Assembly: GCF_964355755.1 (NCBI RefSeq)
Contig: NC_092671.1
Span: forward strand, 37,837,304-37,901,303
Direction of reading: 5' to 3'
Source: Antedon mediterranea
Taxonomy: Eukaryota > Echinodermata > Crinoidea > Comatulida > Antedonidae
DNA length: 64,000 nucleotides
Below the pieces are notes generated by a model. It ran no database searches. It had not been told where the DNA came from and was given only the letters and a program-made list of their open reading frames with translations. Below, piece by piece: positions 56,196 to 64,000 of the stretch; position 1 is the stretch's first letter, and each line of letters starts with the position of its first letter. Position numbers and translations under genes: made by a program.

Positions 56196-57347
56196 TTAGT
56201 CTAATAAAACGAGCTCGTCGTCCTCCTCGTCTGTTTCTACGTCAACCTTATACTCGCGTACGTGAGTTTGGACGTTGAAACGCACCGTCCTCGCTTTAGT
56301 ACCTCCGTCCACTTCTGTATTCGGTGAAATATGCTCACTAAAATCATCGTTATTGATGAGAATTGATGTGTATTCGCTAATAATAGATTGCCGTTTGATC
56401 CAATTTGTAACACAAGGTGACGTATTTTGCGTCACCGCTGTGCGTTCATCTGTTGCAACCAATGTTTCCTTTTTTGATGATTCTGTTTCACATGTTTCTG
56501 TTGTCAGTGTTTCTTCATCACTTCCTGAACTATGTATGTGCTTTTTACAGTCCTTTGAATCAATTTTCTCAATTATAAAGTTATCAGAATCGGTTTCTTC
56601 TTTCAATTCTTTCATTTTGTTGCCAATACTATGAGAAATATTTTGTTCTGATTTTGGTTCAGTATGTTTAGATCTCGATATTTCTAGAGTACTTACAGAC
56701 CTACTAAGTACCGGTCTGCCGTCTGTTTTTCCTGGTTTTCTAGACAGGTAAAATGACTTAGTTTTAGTACTTAGATTGTCAGTGTGTTTTAACCTCGGTA
56801 GATGGATGTTGCTTTTCTTGCTGTACTCTCGGGAAATGTTTTGCATTGTCGACCCTCTTTTCATCATTCTCGAAACCTCTTGCGAGTTCATCAGATCCAA
56901 TCCAGTTAAATCGGCAAGTCTAAGTTTCGATCTTACTTCCGTGTCTTGGTGGATGGCTGGCATGTACGTGTAGTTATCTATAACACCATTTTCATGCCTC
57001 TGCTTTTGTCGAGAACCATTTCTTGTGGAGGCCAACACGAACGATGGTATTTCGTTCACGGCGTTTTTATAATTTGAAGACGCTCGTTTAAGATCGTTCT
57101 TAGTAACTGCATATTTACATCCCTGATTTTTCAATGTGTTGTCAGAGGTAGATTTTTTGTCATAAGATGGGTATGATCTAACTCTGGATCTTGTAAAACT
57201 ACTTCTTTTATTCATAAAGTCTACGTCCTCAAAAACGTTGTCAGTTTCGCTGTGTATTCTAGGAAGTGTACGTACATTAAACTCATCCGTTAGTGACGGA
57301 CTCTTCTTTTTCTTTAATGTTTGGTACGATACGCTCGGTCGCTCCAT
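56196..57347 (-). CDS. uncharacterised protein with an RVxF-like motif and acidic tail, 383 residues
   Basis: I do not recognise it. The frame opens with MERPSVSYQTLKKKKSPS and ends in an acidic tail (DVETDEEDDELVLLD). Composition is Ser/Lys/Thr-rich and probably mostly disordered. A less biased segment, RSKLRLADLTGLDLMNSQEV (~145-165), may be a short helical interaction motif. KARTVRFNV near residue 351 contains RTVRF (353-357), fitting the phosphatase 1 docking pattern and resembling KARKGVKFDV of the 463-residue protein. No clear acceptor precedes the ATG, unlike the three other minus-strand genes. A family-A MITE begins 25 bp past the stop. Upstream lies duplicated DNA (57830-58265). Confidence 0.72.
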   Translation of the reverse strand: MERPSVSYQTLKKKKSPSLTDEFNVRTLPRIHSETDNVFEDVDFMNKRSSFTRSRVRSYPSYDKKSTSDNTLKNQGCKYAVTKNDLKRASSNYKNAVNEIPSFVLASTRNGSRQKQRHENGVIDNYTYMPAIHQDTEVRSKLRLADLTGLDLMNSQEVSRMMKRGSTMQNISREYSKKSNIHLPRLKHTDNLSTKTKSFYLSRKPGKTDGRPVLSRSVSTLEISRSKHTEPKSEQNISHSIGNKMKELKEETDSDNFIIEKIDSKDCKKHIHSSGSDEETLTTETCETESSKKETLVATDERTAVTQNTSPCVTNWIKRQSIISEYTSILINNDDFSEHISPNTEVDGGTKARTVRFNVQTHVREYKVDVETDEEDDELVLLD

Positions 57348-57829
57348 TTCAAACGGATTAAATAGTGATACTAACCGGTTATTTAGTTCCGTTTTTGATA
57401 AATCACTGTTATGATATCCTTATGCTAATAAAAATCTTCTTCGACACAGACATATACTTCCAATATCGTTTGTAAACCGCCTAATTCAGGTTGCCGGCTC
57501 AGACAGGATTCAATATAAAGCAGGGCCTACATCTCTGGGAGTATTACACCTATACTTTGACAGCAGGTATGTAAAATAAGAATGAATCCATGAAACATGA
57601 GTATATTTCTGTTTGGAAGCCCTATTATGCATAATAAAGTCACAGTAGAATAATTTTCAATATGCGTGGAGTATATCTGTAGAAAGGAATACCCTGTTGC
57701 TATGACGACGAGTATTCATAGGTTAACTATATTCATATCAAATTGTTTTCAAGTCACGAAGTTTTGTAATCATACTCCACAGCTTCATTACGTTATTTAT
57801 TCGATCACAGTATAGTGTAATTAATTAAA

Positions 57830-58265
57830 AAAACAATACTTTAAAAAATATATCCTGCGCTCAATATAGATCCACAATGATAGTATACTTTTGGTAGCAT
57901 TTCTAGGCCTGACAATGATGAAAACCAGTCGGAGCTGGAGTAAAGTAATTATTTACCTGAAGCCAACAAGCTTGAACAGAATAGTTATAATTAATTAACA
58001 AACAATACTGTTAAACATGTAACCTGCGCTCAATATAGTTCCAATAATGGTTGTACTTTGGTAGCATTTAGCTATTGGCCTAAAAATTATGAAAACCAGT
58101 CGGAGGAGTATTATTATTCACCTAAAGCTGCAAGCTCTGACCATGGACATTTGAACATCCTTCCTTTAAAATGATGAAACCAGTCGGAGCTGGAGTAAAG
58201 TAATTATCTTCACCTGATGTTGCAAACTCTGGACATGGACACTTGAACATATCCTTCCTTTACAT
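57830..58265. repeat. nested duplications upstream of the 383-residue gene
   Basis: A ~165-bp segment (57835-57975) recurs at 57990-58135 (shared TGCGCTCAATATAG-TCCA, TGGTAGCATTT, ACCAGTCGGAG). A ~100-bp part (58085-58165) recurs again at 58170-58260 (shared CTC-GGACATGGACA-TTGAACAT and ATCCTTCCTTTA). Confidence 0.75.
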
Positions 58266-59006
58266 GTTCGTAAACCTGAATACGTCTCGTATCCTGCAAT
58301 GTTTGCATTTTGAGCAATTACGTTCAGGAAAGTGACTTAATATTTACAAACTGTCAGTAATGTGTGTAGTTATCTATCTAGTTATCCGTCCTATATTGAC
58401 AATTTCGAGAGGCACGATGCTAAGTCTTCTTCTTCACTATACCTGGATTATTGAACAAATTTACCCGTGACAAAGAGAATACGTGACGAATGTAATTGTT
58501 TGCGCCACAAAGACAAACTTTATTTTAATGTTGGTGTTCTTACTGTTTAACTAACGGTTTAATAATATTTGACTTGTTATATTGTTGACTACCGTACTAC
58601 ATCTTTAAAAATATGTTTGTGTAACGAAATGCTCATGCTCACAATGTGTATACATATCATACAGCCGATTCTGCTACTGTCCCTATGTGGTATCTGTATA
58701 ACTATAGCAAGTTATCCACGTTGCTGTCTGCATAAATGCTGTACTTTTAACACCGTACACTGTCATGTAGCACAGTGTCTGTTGACAATTTACAATGAGT
58801 TTATTACCTTAATTACAGCATACACTTTATATCGTTATACAGATACATACCTATTGACAGTAACAGAATCGGGTCCAGTATCGACTCAAACTTATTATTA
58901 TTTTACTTGTTTTATTGTATTTATAGGTTGGAATATAATAGTAAATAAAGGAAAGCCGCGTTGTAAAACAAAAATTAAAAATGATGTCATTACAAAAGAC
59001 TTAACT
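58266..59006. other. non-coding DNA
   Basis: A 146-codon open frame at 58569-59009 (+) is Tyr/Cys/Ile-rich without any motif and runs into a MITE fragment. I treat the stretch as non-coding. Confidence 0.35.
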
Positions 59007-59048
59007 TAAAGCTTGTCTACACTATCAAACTTTATGTTATAAAAAGTG
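59007..59048 (-). mobile_element. family-A MITE copy 25 (end fragment)
   Basis: TAAAGCTTGTCTACACTATC and ACTTTATGTTATAAAAAGTG only. Confidence 0.6.
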
Positions 59049-59431
59049 TCCAGCACAACTCTGTCGAAATAAAATAGTAAAATGATACAAAAGTGTATAC
59101 TGTATGTCAGTAAATTGTGTAATTGTTATAGAATGTCTAATAATATAATTTATTATGATTAAATGTATAAAAGGCACAGGCGAAACAAGCTATTTTTTGC
59201 TTGGACCTAATACATATCATGTCAACATAACAATATAGGCCTAAATAATATCAAGCAACATCGATATGATAAACACAGTATTGGTTTGTGGTGTGTGAAC
59301 CATTGAGTTAGGTGGGAAAGGATTATTATTGCTGTGCCTGTGACTTGACATTACCAGGTATCGACCAAACGATTTCAAATAATCATAGCTGGCCTAGACT
59401 GTCAAATGATAAAGGATAAAACTGTGTTGAT

Positions 59432-59630
59432 CAGTGGCGTAACGGCTATGAGCGAACACTGGCTAAACCCAGGGGTCTTGAAGCTTATGGGGGCCCTAAG
59501 CAGTGCCCATAGAAAAAAAAACAGGAATTGAAATATGTCGATAAAGCTAAAAATGCCCGAGGCCTCCAGCGTTGGAGGGCCACTTAGAGTTCCTAAACCA
59601 GGGGTCTCAAGTCTCTACGTTACGCCACTG
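59432..59630 (+). mobile_element. family-E element, best-preserved copy
   Basis: CAGTGGCGTAACGGC and CGTTACGCCACTG are inverted ends. Interior GAGGCCTCCAGCGTTGGAGG is itself a palindrome. Non-coding. Confidence 0.75.
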
Positions 59631-59997
59631 ATGTTGATATACTTGAAATGTTGGTGGGTTAAGAGGGAAGTCAGTATAGGGTTGTTCAGACTGGCTGGTT
59701 GTACGACCAGTAGGCGTAGTATCAAATCTGAATGCAGATATTCCAATAGCACCTTCAATCAAACAATCAATCGTTCGATTAATATAGCGCCATTCCAACA
59801 GTCATTGCTCAATCATGGTGCTGCCAAATATCAGAAAGTATGAGTTTTGAGTAGTGACTTAAAGGTGCTCACATTTGAAAAAAAACTTTCACTTCTTTTT
59901 TTTTCTCGTCACTGCTCTTCCATCTATTGGACTTAATGTAAACATTGTGATGTAACAATGTTAATACTGGATACTTTCTTGTACAGCATGATGAATA

Positions 59998-60747
59998 TCA
60001 ATATAACATTGCGTTTTCAAGTTCTTTTTTCCAATAATGAGCATCTTCCATTATTTTACTAAATGTCACTGCAGTATTAAACACTTCCATTGCGTTGTCT
60101 AATTTAAAGTACTCCTTACGCGCTGTTTCTTTAACTTCACTCACTCCCTCTTCCGCACGTCTTGAGAAATATTCAAATGAAAATATCGTGTCATGTCGGC
60201 GGAATTTTTTAATGTTTTGTATCGGCCATCTTTTAATGTTCTTTTTACCTTTAAAGTATATATGCGTGGCAGTCACTTTCAGGTTACCTAAGACATTAAA
60301 AACATAGTTAAATTAAAAACAATTCAATTCTGCATACGTTATTGGGACGTAAAAAGCAATTCAATTCTGCATACGTTATTGGGACGTAAAAACAATTAAA
60401 TTCTGCAAACGTTATTGGAACATAAAAACAATTCAATTCTGCATACGTTATTGGGACGTAAATAACTAATAATGTAATTCATTTATTTCTGGTAATGATT
60501 GATTGTATTATAGATGAAACGTTCTGAAATGATGTTGTTGACCATAAAGGAATGATAAATATTGGGACCCGCCCATGATTTAAAAACACGCCCACTGTGA
60601 TAATGGGCACATAAACATGGGGCTCTTACCTATTTCTCTTACAACAGGATCTTGGACGTCCAGCAGCACTGCCTTATACCATAAACTCCCGCCAATCGGT
60701 GTGACTACAGTCTGGTGCTGATGAACCATACCACTACTATTACCCAT
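59998..60747 (-). CDS. small PTB-domain (IRS/FRS-type) protein, two exons, 135 residues
   Basis: Exon 1 60747-60630, exon 2 60287-59998, joined in phase across a GTAAGA donor and a TCTTAG acceptor (VREI-G-NLKVTATHIYF). The middle of the protein follows the IRS-type PTB pattern: YKAVLLDV strand, a turn, LKVTATHIYFKGKK, then RWPIQNIKKFRRHDTIFSFE (compare the family's W-P-L-x-x-I-R-R-[FY]-x...F-x-F-E core), EYFKLDNAMEVFNTAV and a final helix. I chose MGNSSG, which has a better start context (A at -3, G at +4) and a Gly2 that could be myristoylated as in FRS2; an in-frame ATG nine codons upstream (60774) is possible. Such domains bind NPXY-type receptor tails; a membrane-linked adaptor role is inference. 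It is much shorter than FRS2 or DOK proteins, having almost nothing beyond the domain. More exons upstream cannot be excluded. Confidence 0.65.
60316..60461 (+). repeat. four tandem ~37-bp units in the intron of the PTB gene
   Basis: Units share CAATTCAATTCTGCATACGT followed by TATTGGGACGTAAA. The third unit is the most diverged. Confidence 0.85.
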
Positions 60748-61669
60748 TCTGTGACCCACCAATGCTTTGATCATCCGTGTATCTTAAATCATTTTACCAT
60801 CTTCTATAGCTATTCCATTTTCAACGTTGATTTATATGTAAAATTACAAATAAAATGTTAACAAATCCAACATCAATCCTTGACGTGCAGCATCCTCATA
60901 GGTTAGGCCTCATTAGTGAGGTGATGTAGGCCTATATTCATACATGTACATGGATTCATCACTATTTTTCAAAATCCTTGACTTTCGGCGAAAATTGTCC
61001 AATTGCGGACTTTTTGAAATCCGATTAAACCAACAGTACAATACGTTTGTCGATGATTGAATAGAAGGAGGGGTTTTTGTATCATGCATTAAAAAAAATA
61101 ATATTCGCACCTCTCCACAATTAATGTATTGATTGTTTGACTCACAAATACTGATGCGATGCACACCCAATAAACAATTATCAAAATAATCATTTCAATT
61201 GAATCAACAAGCTGGTCTGATTTCGTTATTTATTTTCAATGATCACTTGGCATTAATTTCAGATTTAAATATGTATATTTTTTGTAATAATGCAAAAGAA
61301 TAAATGAGACTAAAAATAACATTCTTCGTGACGTCACATTTTAAAGCATAATTTTAGCCATGATTTTGATTGTGATTGGTTGGATATAAGTATAGCAAAA
61401 TATTTAGTTCAAAAGGCAAATTACTGAGAAAAAAAGACAATGCTGTGGGTATCAGTAACGGGATCTCAATACATAAGCAAAAAGCTAAATTGAAACAGCT
61501 AGAAAGTCAAAAATATAAATGTTACAAGATATGAGTCTCATTTGGGTCCCCGTAGTACCATCGCTGATACACAACGTATCGCGCAAGGGGTAAAGGTCAA
61601 TTGAAAAATACACACAGCTGTGTCAGTACACATGAGAAGAAACCACGTTGACTAATTATTTTAATTAAA

Positions 61670-62553
61670 ATGACACGAATCGCAAGAAAAAAACAACATC
61701 GTGGTTATACACATTTACAAAAGAAGTATAGAACTAGACGAAAAACCAAAGATCTTGACCAAATCCACGAAGATTTAGAGCCAGATAACAAGGAAAAGCT
61801 TCTTCATCAGACTATCGATTATGATAAGCCAGGCTCGGGCCAGTTCTACTGCCTGACATGTGCGTAAGTACCTGCTGTGTGCTCTGGTCGTTTCGTCCGA
61901 TAGGCCTGCTTGGTCAGTCGATAGTGTTTACTATAAATTATCTATTTTTAAATCGACTAAATTTAACCATCTTGGCCTAATGACAATAAGAATTAATATA
62001 CTTTAAAGGATTAAATTGTCAATCGATGATTGAATTGGTGTTGGTAAAAAAACTAATTTATATTCAATTAATATTATAATAATACTATAAATAGTAAACC
62101 TTTTTTTCGCCCATTTTTTAGGAGACACTTTATCAATAAAAATGCCCTACAGGAACATTTTCGAACAAAATTACACAAGAGAAGGTATGTATGTTATTAT
62201 TTACAAACAATACTGTATGTACACATTGAGTGATCAATTATTATTCAATCAATCAAGATCAAGTACCATATACATTACAGTTATGTTTGCTATAACCGTA
62301 TGAAAATTGTTAACAAATGAATCCATTGATGCTACAATATATTAAAAATACCATGTATATTTTTTCAATCATTAAATATGTATGCCATTTGTGTCAAAGG
62401 TTAAAGGCGTTACAAACCGAGCCATACACCCAGAAGGAAGCAGAGGCTGCGGCCGGTATGGGCTCGTATCAACCAAGACGACAAATGAACGTAACGTCAC
62501 AAGAAAAGGAATCTGATGAGAATATGCAAGATGTGTCAACAAAGTCTACATGA
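61670..62553 (+). CDS. ZNF593: zinc finger protein 593 / Bud20 homologue, complete, three exons, 136 residues
   Basis: Exons 61670-61863, 62122-62184 and 62400-62553, in phase, TGA stop; 136 residues, about the usual length. The basic N-terminus ([20 protein letters not shown]) and the extended [12 protein letters not shown] segment are typical of the family. One C2H2 finger spans the exon 1-2 junction: CLTC, 12 residues, H, 5 residues, H (the C-x2-C-x12-H-x5-H form of Bud20/ZNF593). The [17 protein letters not shown] motif follows. In yeast and animals this factor travels with pre-60S ribosomal particles to the cytoplasm. No stop-free rival frame, no missing ligand. The acceptor of exon 3 is poor in pyrimidines immediately before the AG (GTGTCAAAG). 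Confidence 0.95.
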
Positions 62554-62598
62554 TAAACTTTTGTTACCATTTTATTGTGAATGTGAGAATTATGATAG

Positions 62599-62604
62599 AA
62601 TAAA
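62599..62604 (+). other. candidate polyadenylation signal of ZNF593
   Basis: AATAAA 46 bases after the ZNF593 stop. Confidence 0.45.
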
Positions 62605-62790
62605 TGTTGAACATTGAATGAATGAGAATAACAATAAACAGTTCCTTGGTTATCCATGGCCAAATATTCTGGTCTTTTTACTTTTTCTACTAAAAAAACA
62701 CACCTTAAATCTTAGGGGGTTTTTTTGTTTTGCACAAGCGCCACTAGTTTGGAACCAGCTTCCACTCCATATCCATCAATGTAAATCTCT

Positions 62791-62915
62791 TAAGCTCTTT
62801 CTACTATCGAACTTTGTGTGACAAAAAAATGTGATGTGCCAAATATGGTAGTGATATGCTCAAATAGGGTAGTGATGTGACATCATCATGCTCATATATG
62901 GGCACATCACACCAT
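62791..62915 (+). mobile_element. family-A MITE copy 26 (right end decayed)
   Basis: TAAGCTCTTTCTACTATCGA through GGGCACATCACACC; the right terminus is not recognisable. Confidence 0.75.
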
Positions 62916-62955
62916 TTCATCATCACATCACAAAGCATTTTGTTGTGCAATAGTT

Positions 62956-64000
62956 TGAAAAAATTATTAAAAACATGTACTGTAAAATGCTAGTTTTGTC
63001 TCTTTTTAAAACCACTTGGGCAAGGAAGAAAGAAAGAAGGCATTTCTATGTCATACCAGGGAGTTGTAAAATAATAAAAATAATAAAATTATTTTACAGC
63101 TCCCTGGTCATACTGTATAAATTAAAAGTACAAAGATTACTTTGTTCATGTTTTGGAATTACAAATTACAAGATCTTTAATAAAACATACAAGTGATATT
63201 ATTTATACTTTTTGGTCTGTGACTGTGTAGTGCAATTATGCGCCGCGCTGTCGATCAATTCATGATGGATACACTGAGCAGATCTAAAGATACAGTATCG
63301 TTCATTGTTAGAGAGGGCGCTATTTGTAAAATACTCTCAGAGCCATATTATATATATGGCTCTGAATCTTGCTGTATACGTGGAAAAAATATTATTGAGA
63401 CCCTTTTTGCAGGAATCATGGCTCAGCTACAGTGATTAAGTTCACTTAGGTTGACCCTGGTCTCCCCAATTTCAGTTTTTTTTGTTTTGTATATACTTAA
63501 ATAGACCAAACAAATAATGAAATGAAATCCAAAAACCATCACAATTTGAAGGAAAGTACACATGTAACGTTTTCTCGGGTCAACCTACATTCAGCGCAGA
63601 TGGACTCACCTACTAAGATAAAAAGTTAGAGAGTTGGGGTAGGATAGTCGAGTCCCCATACCCCACTGTCACTGGTTATGTGTGTTAAAAGTTCTATGCG
63701 CATATGTACTTGTATATTTTGTTAATCTCCAATGTGAAAGTTTGTGCGCGCGTCACACATACGTTAAACTCGAACCGAAGTTTGATTGCTCAAACCCTAT
63801 CAAATTTCCATCAAAATCATTCCCTTTAAAGAATTTCATCGCGCGTAACAGAAGAACTAAATACAATCTAAGTCACCGTGTTGGTCATCTCTTCATAACA
63901 AAAGTTGATTGTCCTAACCATTTTATATGCAAACTACTAAGCCATACTAAGTTCTTTTGTATTGTTTATGTAACAATAGAACTAATCATGCCTTCATTCA
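62956..64000. other. non-coding DNA to the window end
   Basis: Only a short hairpin (63051-63110) and a small palindrome around GAGCCATAT/ATATGGCTC (63340-63365) stand out. No coding signal. Confidence 0.3.
63051..63110. repeat. short hairpin
   Basis: TCATACCAGGGAGTTGTAAA and TTTACAGCTCCCTGGTCA are inverted repeats around an AT-rich spacer. Confidence 0.7.

Noticed and set aside
58569-59009. 146-codon + strand open frame
   Set aside because: Tyr/Cys/Ile-rich, no motif, no splice context, ends at a MITE fragment; fits chance in AT-rich DNA.

Overview
The window looks like nuclear DNA of an invertebrate deuterostome, most probably an echinoderm; a crinoid is my guess but the sequence does not prove it. 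The reasons are intron-rich metazoan housekeeping genes, very AT-rich non-coding DNA full of miniature inverted-repeat elements (MITEs), an ankyrin-repeat protein with two C-terminal death domains, and many copies of the octamer TAGGCCTA.

Layout. 1-12 kb holds the last 21 coding exons of acetyl-CoA carboxylase on the + strand; they join in phase to 939 residues plus stop. 12.5-19 kb holds a complete tumour susceptibility gene 101 (ESCRT-I, ubiquitin sorting) in 11 coding exons, 415 residues. 19-61 kb is gene-poor. It carries five long coding regions without internal introns: a 1416-residue ankyrin/double-death-domain protein (+ strand) and four minus-strand, low-complexity, probably disordered proteins of 681, 493, 463 and 383 residues that I do not recognise. 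Three of those four have RVxF-type motifs of the kind that dock protein phosphatase 1. 60-62.6 kb has a small two-exon protein resembling an IRS/FRS-type PTB domain (- strand) and a complete three-exon ZNF593/Bud20 homologue (+ strand).

Repeats dominate the rest. One MITE family (family A, ends like CTCTGTCTACACTATC) has about 26 copies, mostly in introns and 3' regions, and none between 18.8 and 40.8 kb. At least seven other inverted-repeat families, tRNA-derived SINEs, retroelement 3' ends, five sizeable minisatellites and several segmental duplications are present. Points worth a second look are: a transposon nested in a MITE with an intact 6-bp target duplication; a triplicated exon-intron boundary in the carboxylase gene; a minisatellite that supplies the stop codon of the death-domain gene; five genes whose start codon lies 4-11 bases after a splice-acceptor-like site; a two-step repeat hierarchy in the ankyrin protein; and a perfect 39-bp inverted repeat.

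The genes show no operon-like cooperation. Carboxylase (fatty-acid synthesis), TSG101 (endosomal sorting) and ZNF593 (60S ribosome biogenesis) are unrelated housekeeping genes. The ankyrin-death protein is likely a signalling or innate-immunity molecule.
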